From contig NZ_CP006850.1 in assembly GCF_000523235.1 (NCBI RefSeq), positions 1,736,001 through 1,800,000 on the forward strand: a stretch of 64,000 bases of DNA, read 5' to 3'. The notes beneath the pieces were generated by a model. That model was not told the origin of the DNA. It did not search any database and saw only the letters and a program-made list of their open reading frames with translations. Source of the stretch: Nocardia nova SH22a. GTDB lineage: Bacteria; Actinomycetota; Actinomycetes; Mycobacteriales; Mycobacteriaceae. Below, piece by piece: positions 1 through 8,782 of the stretch. The position numbers were made by a program, and so were the translations under genes. Positions within the stretch are counted from its first letter, which is position 1. Each line of letters begins with the position of its first letter.

Positions 1-20
1 CGTGACCGTAGGGTGGACAG

Positions 21-980
21 GTGGAGATGCTGCACCTGCGCTACTTCATCGCCGTCGCCGAGGAGCTCAACTTCACTCGTGCGGCGGCCCGCCTGCGCCT
101 GTCGCCGTCGCCGTTGAGCCGGCGGATCCGCGATCTCGAGCGCGAACTCGGCCGCGAGTTGTTCATCCGCGGTCATCATCGGGTCGAGCTCACCGCCGCC
201 GGTACGACTCTGCTGCCCGCGGCCCGCGAGATCATGCGGCGGGTCGACGCGGTTCCGGCCCTCGTGCGCGAGGCCACCGGATCCTGTCCGCACACTCTGA
301 CTCTCGGGATCGCACCCGAAGTGTCGGCCGCGGTGCGGACCGCGGTGCTGTCGGCGCTGTCGGCGCATCCCGATATCGCCGTGCGGTTGCATCCGGACGA
401 CGGCGCCCGCCTGCTGCACGCGCTGCAGACCGGGGCGGTGGACGTGGCACTGGTCACCGAACCGGTCGGCGGGCCGGGGATCGGTCGCGCCCGCCTGGAG
501 TGCCAGCCGATCGGGGTGGTCGTCGCGGCCGGTATCGGCTTCGACGAGCGCACCTCGGTCCGGCTCGACGAACTCGCCCATCTGCCTTATGTCCCCATGA
601 GTTTCGGCGCGGGGCCGACCCCGCTGGCGTCGGTGGAGGAGGCGATCGGCCGGCGCGGTGCCCGCCGCTGCGCCGCGACCGCGACGCTGAGCGCCGACGG
701 CATCGCGCACGTGGTCGCCAGCGGTCAGGCCTTCACCATCGCCGGACACTGCACCGGCGCGGGGAAGGTCTTCGCCGGGGAGCGGGTGCGTGTGCTGCGC
801 CTGGAGGGAATCGACGCCTCGATCACGACGGTCGCCGCGTGGCGCGAGGAGCGGCTGCGGTCCGGTGGCGCACTCGCCGCCCCGGTCGCGACGCTGCGCG
901 GTCTGGCCGCCGACCGGATTCGGTCCGCCCCGCGGTCGTGGCCGCTGCCCGCTGTCGGCGATCGCCGCTTCGCCCGATAG
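21..980 (+). CDS. LysR-family transcriptional regulator
   Basis: A 319-residue LysR-type regulator. The N-terminal winged helix-turn-helix (residues 1-60) contains the family pattern LNFTRAAARLRLSPSPLSRR followed by the helix that begins RDLERELG. The rest is the usual periplasmic-binding-like effector domain. The GTG start at 21 was chosen; an ATG two codons later is an equally good start. It lies 95 bp upstream of, and on the same strand as, the FAD monooxygenase at 1076, so it may control that gene; this is inferred from position only. The effector cannot be deduced. Confidence 0.9.
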   Translation: MEMLHLRYFIAVAEELNFTRAAARLRLSPSPLSRRIRDLERELGRELFIRGHHRVELTAAGTTLLPAAREIMRRVDAVPALVREATGSCPHTLTLGIAPEVSAAVRTAVLSALSAHPDIAVRLHPDDGARLLHALQTGAVDVALVTEPVGGPGIGRARLECQPIGVVVAAGIGFDERTSVRLDELAHLPYVPMSFGAGPTPLASVEEAIGRRGARRCAATATLSADGIAHVVASGQAFTIAGHCTGAGKVFAGERVRVLRLEGIDASITTVAAWREERLRSGGALAAPVATLRGLAADRIRSAPRSWPLPAVGDRRFAR

Positions 981-1075
981 TGGTCGGCGCGGCCCGAACA
1001 GGGGTGTGCTGTCGCGCCGAACCCGGGTTCCATCCTTTGTGACACAGACGATCTCAGGACAAGGACCCGGCGCCG

Positions 1076-2614
1076 ATGAGCATTTCCGGAAACTCCGAAC
1101 GTTGGGATGTCATCGTGACCGGCGCCGGTCCGGCCGGACTGATGCTGGCCTGCGAGGCGCGGTTGCACGGTGTGTCGGTGGCCGTGCTGGAACGACTGCC
1201 CGAGCCCGACACCACGATCAAATCACTCGCGATCAACGCCGTGACGGTGGAGGCGTTCCGGCGCCGCGGCCTGTACCCGGAGCTGCGGCGGGCGTGGGAC
1301 CGGATGCTGGTCCGGATGGCGCCGCTGCGGCGGCTACCCGGTGAACCCGAACCCGATCTGGCCACCATGCGCCGCCGGACCCGCCATCTCGGTGGGCATT
1401 TCGCGGGAATCTCCACCCTCGACCCCAGCCGGGTGGACCGCACCGATCCCGACTTCGCCGGTGCGGAGCGGACTTTGATGCTGATTCCGCAGGCGGAGAT
1501 CGAACGCATCCTGCTGGCCCGGGCCCGGCAACTCGGCGTCCGGTTGATCCGCGCCGCCACGGTGTGCGGCGTCGACGCCGACGAGCACGGGATCACCGTG
1601 CGGCTCACCGACGGTGACACGCTGTCCGGCGCGTATCTGGCCGGTTGCGACGGCGGTCGCAGCACCGTGCGCAAACTCGCCGGAATCGCCTTTCCCGGAA
1701 CGGATCCCACGATGACGGCCTACAACGCCGAGGTGACCCTCGACCGGCCCGGACTGCTGAACAGAGGCTGGACCAGGACCTCCGGCGGCATGCTGTTGTA
1801 CGGTCCGCAGCCCGGCCGCGTCGTCACGGTCGAATTCGACGCGGCGCCCGCCGATCGGGACGCACCGGTCACCGCCGCCGAACTGGAGGCGAGCCTGCGG
1901 CGCATCACCGGAACGAATGTGGCTGTGCTGCAAGTGCACTCGGCCGCCCGGTTCACCGACAACGCCCGGCTCGCCGAGACCTATCGCACCGGGCGGATAC
2001 TGCTGGCGGGTGACGCGGCCCATGTTCATTCCCCGTTCGGCGGGCAGGGCCTCAATCTGGGTATCGGCGACGCGATGAATCTCGGCTGGAAACTCGCCGC
2101 CGTGGTGCGCGGTGCGAACGAGGCGCTGCTCGACACCTATACGGCCGAACGCCGCCCGGTGGCCGACCGGATCCTGGAGATCACGCGCGCGCAGATCGCG
2201 CTCATGCGACCTGATCCGGGAACCACCGCGTTGCGGCGCGTCGTGGCCCAGCTGATCGAAACCGGCGACGGCAACGCCTATTTCGTGAAAATGGCGGCGG
2301 GTATCGAACACCGCTACGACCTCGGTGACGACCATCCGGCGGTGGGCCGTCCCGCACCGCTGATCGACCTCGGCGACGGCACCTCGCTGGCCGATCACTG
2401 CGCGGACGGTGGCTTCGTCCTGCTGGACACCACCGACGTCGGCGCGGCCGCGGCACTGGTGTCGGCGGACCCTCGGATCCGTGTGGTCACGACCACCGCC
2501 GACCGGGCGCGTGCGCTGCTGGTGCGCCCGGACGGCTGCGTCGCGTGGGCCCGCGACGACGGCGCGACCACCGGGCTGGCCGCCGCGGTCGAGCGGTGGT
2601 GCCCGGCGGTGTGA
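1076..2614 (+). CDS. FAD-dependent aromatic hydroxylase (PheA/TfdB, rifampicin-monooxygenase-like)
   Basis: A 512-residue class A flavoprotein monooxygenase. The sequence shows the dinucleotide-binding GAGPAG at residues 16-21 and the second FAD motif GDAAHVHSPFGGQGLN at about residues 311-326. After residue 390 there is a thioredoxin-like C-terminal domain, as in phenol hydroxylases, polyketide hydroxylases and rifampicin monooxygenase. The family hydroxylates aromatic substrates using NAD(P)H and O2 in the cytosol. The substrate is unknown; detoxification of an aromatic compound or antibiotic is plausible but inferred. It follows the LysR gene in the same direction and ends 12 bp before the convergent deaminase gene. 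Confidence 0.9.
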   Translation: MSISGNSERWDVIVTGAGPAGLMLACEARLHGVSVAVLERLPEPDTTIKSLAINAVTVEAFRRRGLYPELRRAWDRMLVRMAPLRRLPGEPEPDLATMRRRTRHLGGHFAGISTLDPSRVDRTDPDFAGAERTLMLIPQAEIERILLARARQLGVRLIRAATVCGVDADEHGITVRLTDGDTLSGAYLAGCDGGRSTVRKLAGIAFPGTDPTMTAYNAEVTLDRPGLLNRGWTRTSGGMLLYGPQPGRVVTVEFDAAPADRDAPVTAAELEASLRRITGTNVAVLQVHSAARFTDNARLAETYRTGRILLAGDAAHVHSPFGGQGLNLGIGDAMNLGWKLAAVVRGANEALLDTYTAERRPVADRILEITRAQIALMRPDPGTTALRRVVAQLIETGDGNAYFVKMAAGIEHRYDLGDDHPAVGRPAPLIDLGDGTSLADHCADGGFVLLDTTDVGAAAALVSADPRIRVVTTTADRARALLVRPDGCVAWARDDGATTGLAAAVERWCPAV

Positions 2615-2625
2615 GTCGTCGGTGC

Positions 2626-3126
2626 CTACTCGGCGGTCGGCGCTCCCGGCACCCGGCGCTCACCGTTGTTGCGTTCCTGCCAGCGGCGGTAGACGTCGAC
2701 GGCGTCGTCGCGGGATTCGTGCCGCATCGGCAGGCGGCGCTGATCCCACGGTTTGTCGAACTCACCGTAGAAGGTCTCGAGTTCGAAGTATTTGCGATCG
2801 TCGACGTAATGCGGCGCGTACTCCTCGCGGGTGGTCAGGAAGACCACCTCGGCGGGGGAGCAGTAGTACAGCGCGCCCAGGCACATCGGGCACGGCAGCG
2901 CCAGGATGTAGATGGTGGCGCCGGTGAGGTGCTCGGTGCCGAGTTTCGTGCATGCCTCGCGGATCGCGAGGATCTCGGCGTGGGCGGTGGGATCGCTGGT
3001 CTGCGCCACCAGATTCGGGCTCTCGGCGAGAACCTCGCCGTCCTGCACGATCACCGTCGCGAACGGGCGGCCGCCCGCCTCGACATTGCGGCGGGCGAGG
3101 TCGATGGTGCGCTGCGCGAAATCCAT
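2626..3126 (-). CDS. Zinc-dependent nucleobase/nucleoside deaminase
   Basis: A 166-residue cytidine/deoxycytidylate-deaminase-fold enzyme. The zinc site is complete: HAE at residues 49-51 (His ligand, catalytic Glu) and PCPMC with Cys79 and Cys82. The ATG at 3126 was chosen over a longer frame because GGGAG lies five bases upstream. Family members deaminate guanine, cytosine or related heterocycles. It is the last gene on the strand carrying the cynR, cynT and cynS-like genes, but 258 bp of repeat-rich DNA separate it from cyanase, so operon membership is uncertain. The substrate cannot be read from the sequence. Confidence 0.85.
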   Translation of the reverse strand: MDFAQRTIDLARRNVEAGGRPFATVIVQDGEVLAESPNLVAQTSDPTAHAEILAIREACTKLGTEHLTGATIYILALPCPMCLGALYYCSPAEVVFLTTREEYAPHYVDDRKYFELETFYGEFDKPWDQRRLPMRHESRDDAVDVYRRWQERNNGERRVPGAPTAE

Positions 3127-3209
3127 AGTGCTCCCTGTTGTTTGGAAAAGATTGACGTGGTCTGATCCGGCGAGGCCGGGCACGGTGTGGGCGGACCCGG
3201 CATGGTCGG

Positions 3210-3362
3210 TCTCGGTATGGCAGGTGTCTCGGAATAGCAGGTGTCTCGGTATGGCAGGTATGGCCGAAGCCGGTGTGGCTCCACCCGATGCGGCCGGACC
3301 TGGAGTGATCGGACTTCGGTGTGTTCGGGCCCCGGTATGCCAGGGCTCGGTATGCCAGGGCT
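3210..3362. repeat. Short tandem repeats between cyanase and deaminase genes
   Basis: Three head-to-tail 17-bp units (3210-3226, 3227-3243, 3244-3260; consensus TCTCGGTATGGCAGGTG) are followed by two 15-bp units at 3333-3362 (CGGTATGCCAGGGCT). Both share the core CGGTATGSCAGG. The 3127-3384 gap otherwise shows no supportable gene. Such minisatellites can vary in copy number between strains. Confidence 0.8.
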
Positions 3363-3384
3363 CGGTGTGGTCGGGGTGGTGTCG

Positions 3385-3855
3385 TCAGAACGGCTTGGTG
3401 GGCAGGTATTTGCCGTCCAGGGTGATCACGGCGCGTTCGCCGCCCTCCGGATCGGCCACCTTGCGCACATCGAGCCGGAAGTTGATCGCGCTGATGATGC
3501 CGTCGCCGAACTGCTCGTGGACCAGCGCCTTCAGCGTGGTCCCGTACACCTGCAGCATCTCGTAGAACCGGTAGATGGTCGGATCGGTCGGCACGCCACC
3601 GGGAATCGAGCCGCGGGTCGGGATGGTCTGCAGCAGGGTCGCGGCGTCGTCGCCGAGTTCGAGCAGATCGGCGACCGCGCGTGCGGACGCCTCCGGTAGC
3701 GGATGCTGGCCGAGGATCGCCGCGGTGACGAAAGCCGTGGAGTACCCGGCGGTTTCGGCGATCTGCTCCCAGGTCAGATCCTTGGCGATCTTGGCCTCGA
3801 CGGCGGCCGTGGCCAGGGCCTGACGAGCGGTCGGGTCGAATTGTGCGTGCACCAT
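3385..3855 (-). CDS. cynS: Cyanase (cyanate hydratase)
   Basis: Cyanase converts cyanate and bicarbonate to ammonia and two CO2 in the cytosol, detoxifying cyanate and releasing nitrogen. With the ATG at 3855 (AAGGA seven bases upstream) the protein is 156 residues, the same length as E. coli CynS. The catalytic triad falls at the same numbers: Arg96, Glu99 (in [11 protein letters not shown]) and Ser122. The N-terminal half is the expected helical DNA-binding-like domain. It lies 87 bp downstream of the beta-carbonic anhydrase, which would supply bicarbonate, as in the E. coli cyn operon. Confidence 0.97.
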   Translation of the reverse strand: MVHAQFDPTARQALATAAVEAKIAKDLTWEQIAETAGYSTAFVTAAILGQHPLPEASARAVADLLELGDDAATLLQTIPTRGSIPGGVPTDPTIYRFYEMLQVYGTTLKALVHEQFGDGIISAINFRLDVRKVADPEGGERAVITLDGKYLPTKPF

Positions 3856-3942
3856 GGGTGATCCTTCCAATTATCCGATTGCCGCCGCGTGGGCGGAGGT
3901 GGTTCGGTTCCGCCGGGCAGGGGCACCCGGCGGGACGGTTTC

Positions 3943-4524
3943 TCAGGCGGCGAGCCGATCGGTGCGGTCGACGATCGTGATCGCGCCGCTGCCGATGTCG
4001 AAGACCCAGCCCTCGACGGTCACCGCTCCGGTCGCCAGTGTGCGGGCGACCGCCGGGTGGGTTGCCAGATTCGCTTGCTGTGCAATGACATTCGCCTCGA
4101 TCAAGGTTTCGGTGGACGCATCCGCGCAGCGCGCCGCGGCCGCATCGGCATGCCGCAACCACGCGGCCACCGTCGGCACCGCACTCAGATCCTGTCCCTC
4201 GGCGAGGGCGGTCATCGCGCCGCAACCGGAATGTCCGCACACCACAATGCGATTCACGCCCAGCACGCTGACGGCGTATTCGATACTGCCCGCCACACCG
4301 TCGACCCCGGGGCCGTAGGCGGGGACGATATTGCCCGCGGTGCGAATGACGAACAGTTCACCCGGTCGGCTGCTGGTGATCAGCTCGGGAACGACCCGCG
4401 CGTCGGAACAGCCGATGAACAGGGTTTCCGGCGCGTGGTTCGTGGCCAGCCGGGCGAACAATTCGGCCTGGGCGGGAAACACCGTGTCGTGGAAGTGGCT
4501 GACACCGGATGCGAGATCGTGCAT
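3943..4524 (-). CDS. cynT: Beta-class carbonic anhydrase
   Basis: A 193-residue beta-carbonic anhydrase interconverting CO2 and bicarbonate. Zinc ligands and the catalytic dyad are present: Cys39-Ser-Asp41-Ala-Arg43 and His98-Ser-Gly-Cys101 within CGHSGCGAM. In cyanate operons this enzyme keeps bicarbonate available, because cyanase consumes it and CO2 would otherwise diffuse away. It sits directly upstream of cyanase and 99 bp downstream of the CynR-like regulator, all on the minus strand. The gene symbol rests on this context; the family alone would not separate it from a housekeeping carbonic anhydrase. Confidence 0.93.
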   Translation of the reverse strand: MHDLASGVSHFHDTVFPAQAELFARLATNHAPETLFIGCSDARVVPELITSSRPGELFVIRTAGNIVPAYGPGVDGVAGSIEYAVSVLGVNRIVVCGHSGCGAMTALAEGQDLSAVPTVAAWLRHADAAAARCADASTETLIEANVIAQQANLATHPAVARTLATGAVTVEGWVFDIGSGAITIVDRTDRLAA

Positions 4525-4623
4525 GGAGCGCTCCGTTTCGGGTCGGCGAGGAACTGATTCCAGCCTGCACGACCTGGAGCTATAGCGTCCAATATTTGTC
4601 TTTGATGGTAACGATAGACTTAC

Positions 4624-5508
4624 TCAATAGTCTTGAGCGACCGAGCGCACCACCGTGGTGAACGCGCGTGCGGCGGCCGAGTGATAGGCGCTGTGGCGGC
4701 GCAGTAGTTCCACGGTGCGGATCGGCAGGGGCGGGTTCAGCGGTATCGGCCGCAACTCGGGGTGTGCCCGCGTGATCGCGTCGGGCAGGACGGTGGCCAG
4801 GGCGCCGCGGCGGACGAATTCCAGCAGTGCGCTGATCGAATTGGCCTCGATGGCGATCTCCGGGCGCACCGAGTTGTCGTCGAAATACCGGTCGATGTGC
4901 AGGCGGGTCGCGAAGTCCGGACTGAGCAGGCCCAGTGGCTGTCCGGCGAGTTCGGCCACCGGCAGGGCGGGGGTGGTCGCGGTCAGCGGATGGTCCGGGC
5001 CGACGACCAGGCTGAGCTGCTCGGTGAACAGTGCCGAGTGCTCGATCCCCGCGGCGTGCGCGCCGGTGAACGCGATACCGAGATCGAGCCGGTCGGCGGC
5101 GAGATCCGCCTCGATCCGATCCTGGGTGGTCTCCCGGACGGTCAGCGTGATGCCCGGATGTTCGCTGCGGAATCGGTGCACCAGCGGTCCGATCAGGTAC
5201 GCCGTGAAGGTGGGGGTCGTCGCGATCCGCAGATGTCCGCGGCTCAGATCCTGGACATCGTGGACCGCGCGTTCCCCGGCGTCGAGATCGCGCAGTGCCA
5301 GCCGGGCGTGCCCGGCATACGCCGCACCGGCGTCGGTGAGCCGCACGGTGCGTCCGGACCGGTCGAGCAGTTCCACGCCGAGGGCGCGTTCGAGCTGTTT
5401 GATCTGCTGGGACAGGGTCGGCTGCGAGATGTGCAGCGACTCGGCCGCGCGGGTGAAATTGCCGTGGTCGGCCACCGCGAGCAGATACTTGATGTGGCGC
5501 AACTCCAT
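4624..5508 (-). CDS. cynR: CynR-like LysR transcriptional regulator
   Basis: A 294-residue LysR regulator, close in length to E. coli CynR (299). It begins MELRHIKYLLAVADHGNF and has the helix-turn-helix TRAAESLHISQPTLSQQIKQ. The ATG at 5508 gives the canonical LysR N-terminus; the frame is open upstream but without family similarity. It lies upstream of and co-directional with the carbonic anhydrase and cyanase genes, and is divergent from the deaminase at 5627. In E. coli CynR activates cynTS in response to cyanate. The same role here is inferred from gene order. Confidence 0.85.
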   Translation of the reverse strand: MELRHIKYLLAVADHGNFTRAAESLHISQPTLSQQIKQLERALGVELLDRSGRTVRLTDAGAAYAGHARLALRDLDAGERAVHDVQDLSRGHLRIATTPTFTAYLIGPLVHRFRSEHPGITLTVRETTQDRIEADLAADRLDLGIAFTGAHAAGIEHSALFTEQLSLVVGPDHPLTATTPALPVAELAGQPLGLLSPDFATRLHIDRYFDDNSVRPEIAIEANSISALLEFVRRGALATVLPDAITRAHPELRPIPLNPPLPIRTVELLRRHSAYHSAAARAFTTVVRSVAQDY

Positions 5509-5548
5509 CGACTGACTATAGGCCGTGTCGATGGCTGCGATGGCAACT

Positions 5549-5561
5549 GTGTCTTGGACAC
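5549..5561. promoter_or_regulatory. Candidate LysR operator in the cynR-deaminase divergent region
   Basis: A perfect inverted repeat, GTGTC-TTG-GACAC, lies in the 118-bp divergent region between the CynR-like gene and the deaminase. It has the size and location expected for a LysR binding site controlling both promoters. Binding is inferred. Confidence 0.35.
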
Positions 5562-5626
5562 TATCGAGCCTGTTCGGCATCGTGGAATTCGACCAGTGGA
5601 ACGCGACAGTGCCAGGAGGACCAGCG

Positions 5627-6133
5627 ATGAGCGGCGACACCGAACTCGATACCGGACTACTGCGCAAGGCGATCGCACTCGGCGAGGAAGCGGGCCGCCG
5701 CGGCAACCGCCCGTTCGGCGCGGTGATCGCCACCTCCGATGGCGTGGTGCTCGCGGAGGGACGCAATGAGGTGGCCGAATCGGGCACTGTCACCGCGCAC
5801 GCCGAACTCACCGCACTCACTGCGGCCGGTCGGCTCCCCGATCTGGCCGACGCCACGGTCTACGCCAGTGGCGAACCCTGCCCGATGTGTTCGGCCGCGA
5901 TGGTCTGGGCGGGCGTCTCCCGGATCGTATTCGCCGCCGCAGAACCGGATTTCGGCGCGATCATCGGTGGCCACCCGCGATTCACCCTGCGATGCGCACA
6001 GGTCGTCGCCGCGAGCGATGCCGAGATCGAGGTCTCCGGGCCGCATTTGGGCGAGGAAGCGCTGGCGCCGTTCGTGAGATATGCAGACAAGCTTCGGGAG
6101 AGCGGCACGGACGGCAGGGGACCGGTGCGGTGA
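5627..6133 (+). CDS. Nucleoside/guanine-type deaminase
   Basis: A 168-residue zinc deaminase of the cytidine-deaminase fold. Ligands are His58 and Glu60 (HAE) and PCPMC with Cys85 and Cys88; NRPFGAVI and the C-terminal region resemble guanine and tRNA-adenosine-type deaminases. The ATG at 5627 has AGGAGG eight bases upstream. It is transcribed away from the CynR-like gene and may share its operator. With the deaminase at 2626 it brackets the cyanate genes, which suggests nitrogen recovery from heterocyclic bases. The substrate is unproven. Confidence 0.85.
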   Translation: MSGDTELDTGLLRKAIALGEEAGRRGNRPFGAVIATSDGVVLAEGRNEVAESGTVTAHAELTALTAAGRLPDLADATVYASGEPCPMCSAAMVWAGVSRIVFAAAEPDFGAIIGGHPRFTLRCAQVVAASDAEIEVSGPHLGEEALAPFVRYADKLRESGTDGRGPVR

Positions 6134-6267
6134 GCGACAAGAGATCCGCGGGCGGACGCGGGCAATCGACCGTGGATTCCCGGGGCGCCATGGGGGCCGC
6201 GTCTTCCGTCCGAACCGCGGCGGGAACAGATCGGTATCCGGCTCGGCGGCAGTGTGCGGCGGCGAGC

Positions 6268-6975
6268 TCAGCGGTCGAGCAGGGCGTAGATCGTCGCCGG
6301 TGAGCCGGATCCGCCCGCGGCGACGAATCCGCCCACCACGACGGTGAAGTCGCGCGCGGGCAGATCTCCGAGGCCGGTGAGGATCTCCAGACTCAGGCGG
6401 TGTTCGCGGTACAGCAGCTTCGACACCTGGAAGGTGTCGTCGGTCCCGGCGTCCGGGCCGAAGGTGTCGGTGCCGAGCGCACCGCGGCGGCCCAGCACGC
6501 CGTGGTCGAGCAACCAGTGCGCGGCGGCCACCGAGAAACCCGGCTGATGCAGTCGTCCCGATGCGTCCATACCGCTGAAATCCGCTGTGCCCCAGTACTT
6601 GTCCCAGCCGGTGTGCAGCAGAACCGCGGCCTCGGCGGGAAACGGTCCGTGGCGGTCCTGCCAGGTCAGCAGATCCTCGACGGTGAGAACGCAGTCGCGG
6701 TCGCGTGCCGCCCGCTCGGCGATATCGACCACCACCCCGGGCAGGACGAAATCCCCGGCATCGAGCTCGTCGGCCGTCGCGGCGCCCGCGGTGAAGTGGG
6801 CCGGTGCGCCCCAGTGGGTTCCGGTGTGCTCCCCGACGGTCACGGTGCGCAGGAGGTAGCCGTCGTCGGCGAGGGTGCTCACCGTCTCGATCCGTAGCGG
6901 CGGGTCACCGGGGAACAACGATACCCGTGTGGTCGACAACGGATGCGACAGATTGCGTACCGGCGAGCCAGTCAC
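6268..6975 (-). CDS. Cyclase-family (kynurenine-formamidase-like) metal hydrolase
   Basis: A 235-residue protein of the cyclase/formamidase superfamily. It carries the metal-site pattern EHTGTHWGAPAHF (family HxGTHxDxPxHF; the usual Asp is replaced here by Gly-Ala spacing) and a later GTDTFGPD loop. Members hydrolyse N-formylkynurenine, isatin or cyclic amides. The GTG at 6975 was preferred because GGGAGG lies eight bases upstream. A longer open frame would translate a tandem DNA repeat, giving an implausible N-terminus. Substrate is unknown; the catabolic neighbourhood fits an amide hydrolase. Confidence 0.75.
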   Translation of the reverse strand: MTGSPVRNLSHPLSTTRVSLFPGDPPLRIETVSTLADDGYLLRTVTVGEHTGTHWGAPAHFTAGAATADELDAGDFVLPGVVVDIAERAARDRDCVLTVEDLLTWQDRHGPFPAEAAVLLHTGWDKYWGTADFSGMDASGRLHQPGFSVAAAHWLLDHGVLGRRGALGTDTFGPDAGTDDTFQVSKLLYREHRLSLEILTGLGDLPARDFTVVVGGFVAAGGSGSPATIYALLDR

Positions 6976-6995
6976 CGCCACGGCCTCCCTTCTTG

Positions 6996-7035
6996 TTCGT
7001 AGGTTTGTTCGCAGGTTCGTAGGTTTGTTCACGGG
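6996..7035. repeat. 20-bp tandem repeat at the 5' side of the cyclase gene
   Basis: Two units of TTCGTAGGTTTGTTCGCAGG (6996-7015, 7016-7035; two mismatches) are followed by a degenerate third unit to about 7058. They lie just upstream of the chosen GTG start and could affect its promoter spacing. Confidence 0.75.
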
Positions 7036-7475
7036 CTCGATTTGTTCGCAGGCTCGATCGCCTCAGACTGTCACACGGTCGGCCGCGGTGACCCGGCGTG
7101 AACACACGAAATCCGCGTGTCGCGCTGTCCAGCGGGCCGTCGCGGGATACGCCGAGACCACCGCAACCCGATCACCGGCGGTCGCCGAGGCGTCCGCGCA
7201 CCTACCCGACCGATGGCGCACCTGCCAGACAGAGACGGCGCTCCTCAGCAGGTGCGCCCGCCCGCGCCACAGCGTCGCCGATGCCCTCCGAACGACACCG
7301 CGAACACGATGCTCGGCTCGGACGACGGGATGCCGGGCCCGGACGGCAGGGGATCAGCTCACCGACGAGGAATGCCCGGAGTCCGCACCGTTGCACCGGC
7401 TTTCGCGGACCGGCCGTACCGCCGCGCGAACGTACCTTGTCCGCGCGGCACCACGGCACAACCTGCGTCATAACA

Positions 7476-7517
7476 GCGAACGCGGTCCCGTGACACTCAC
7501 CACCGGACCGCGTTCGC
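7476..7517 (-). terminator. Hairpin terminator after the P450 pair
   Basis: A perfect 13-bp inverted repeat (GCGAACGCGGTCC at 7476-7488 with GGACCGCGTTCGC at 7505-7517, 16-nt loop) lies 9 bp past the stop of the minus-strand P450 gene. There is no clear U-tract, which is common in high-GC actinobacteria. Confidence 0.65.
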
Positions 7518-7526
7518 GTGCGGGAA

Positions 7527-8741
7527 CTACAGATACACCGGAATCGAGGTGTGCCCGTTGGACAGGAAGCTTCCCAGCGGCTTCAGCTCGCCCGGATCCA
7601 CCGCCAGGCGGAGATTCGGGAACCGTTCGAAGAGTGCGGGCAGTGCGATCGCGGCCTCCATCCGGGCCAGCGGTGCGCCCAGGCAGTGGTGGGCGCCGTG
7701 GCCGAAGGCGATGTGCTCCTTGTTCTTCCGGTGCACATCGAATTCGGCGGTGGTGTCGCCGTGCAGTCGCGGGTCGCGGGAGGCGGCGGCGTAGGAGGCG
7801 AGGATCGCCTCACCCTTGGGGATGAGCGTTTCGCCGACCGCGATGTCCTCGACCGCGTAGCGCAGCGGAAGGTGGGCGATCGGCGACTCGTACCGCAGCG
7901 CCTCCTCGATCAGCTCCGCCCACGACACGCGCCCGGAGACCACGTCGTCGCGCTGCCCCGGATGGGTGAGCAGTGCCACGACGGCCTGGTCGATCAGGTT
8001 CTGCGTGGTCTCGTGACCGGCGTTGATCACCAGCATCAGAGTGTCGACCAGTTCGACCTCCGACAACCGCGAACCGTCCTCGTCGCGGGTGGTGATGAGC
8101 ACGCTGGTGATGTCGTCACCGGGGTTGTCGCGCCGATAGGCCACCAGTTCGCCGATGAGACGGCCCATTTCGATGAAGTTGGCCTGCGCCTGCTCCGGCG
8201 TGAACGAGGTGTCGAAGAAACCGTCCACGCAGGCGTGGATGTCGGCGTCGAGATGTTCGGGCACACCCAGCAATTCGCTGATCACGCGGATCGGCACCGG
8301 GTAGGCGTAGTTCGGGCGCAGGTCCACGACCTCACCGGGCGCCACGGCGCTCAGTCGCTCGAGCAGGTCCGCGACGATGGCCTCGATCCGCGGCCGCATC
8401 TCGACGGTGCGGCGGTTGGTGAACGCCGGTGAGACCAGTTTGCGCAGCCGCCGATGGTCGGGACCGTAGGCGGTGAACATGTTCTGCGCCGCCACCCACG
8501 GCTGCAGCGGCCAGGATTCGTTGATGTCGCCGTTCATGTACGCCGACCAGTGCTGGCGCGGGTCCTTCGACACCCGGGAATCCGACAGCAGACTCTTGAG
8601 CACGACCGCATCGGTGACCGACCAGGCCGGAACCCCGCCCGGTAGTTCCACCAGCGCAACCGGACCGCGGGCGCGGATCCGCTCGTTCTCGGCCTGGATA
8701 TCCGCACCGGTCAGATCGAGTACCAGTGGTTCAACTGTCAT
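7527..8741 (-). CDS. Cytochrome P450 (CYP154-like)
   Basis: A 404-residue soluble bacterial P450. Canonical motifs are present: I-helix AGHETT, K-helix EALR (ExxR), and heme loop FGHGAHHCLG with Cys353 as axial ligand. The N-terminal LDLTGADIQAEN and VSKDPRQHW, and its pairing with a neighbour lacking ExxR, resemble actinobacterial CYP154 proteins, some of which hydroxylate steroids. The subfamily is inferred by recall. It starts 27 bp after the stop of the upstream P450 with AAGGAG in the gap, so the two form an operon. Ferredoxin and reductase partners are not encoded nearby. Confidence 0.92.
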   Translation of the reverse strand: MTVEPLVLDLTGADIQAENERIRARGPVALVELPGGVPAWSVTDAVVLKSLLSDSRVSKDPRQHWSAYMNGDINESWPLQPWVAAQNMFTAYGPDHRRLRKLVSPAFTNRRTVEMRPRIEAIVADLLERLSAVAPGEVVDLRPNYAYPVPIRVISELLGVPEHLDADIHACVDGFFDTSFTPEQAQANFIEMGRLIGELVAYRRDNPGDDITSVLITTRDEDGSRLSEVELVDTLMLVINAGHETTQNLIDQAVVALLTHPGQRDDVVSGRVSWAELIEEALRYESPIAHLPLRYAVEDIAVGETLIPKGEAILASYAAASRDPRLHGDTTAEFDVHRKNKEHIAFGHGAHHCLGAPLARMEAAIALPALFERFPNLRLAVDPGELKPLGSFLSNGHTSIPVYL

Positions 8742-8754
8742 CGAAACGCTCCTT

Positions 8755-8782
8755 CTACACCAGATTCACTACACCAGATTCA
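8755..8782. repeat. 14-bp tandem duplication of the upstream P450's 3' end
   Basis: CTACACCAGATTCA occurs twice without spacing (8755-8768, 8769-8782). The second copy contains the stop codon of the CYP157-like gene; the first lies in the spacer before the ribosome-binding site of the CYP154-like gene. Confidence 0.85.

Larger units (their letters stand above)
6976..7526. other. 551-bp intergenic region
   Basis: No convincing gene is visible; the open frames here have arginine/proline-rich, family-less translations. It contains the 20-bp tandem repeat upstream of the cyclase gene and the strong hairpin after the P450 gene. Nothing else was recognised. Confidence 0.6.

Noticed and set aside
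2..1042. Long + frame overlapping the LysR gene
   Set aside because: Its product is Arg/Gly/Pro-rich with no family pattern; the overlapping frame has a complete LysR signature.
3210..3362. CRISPR-like spacing of short repeats
   Set aside because: Units are contiguous with no unique spacers and no cas genes nearby.
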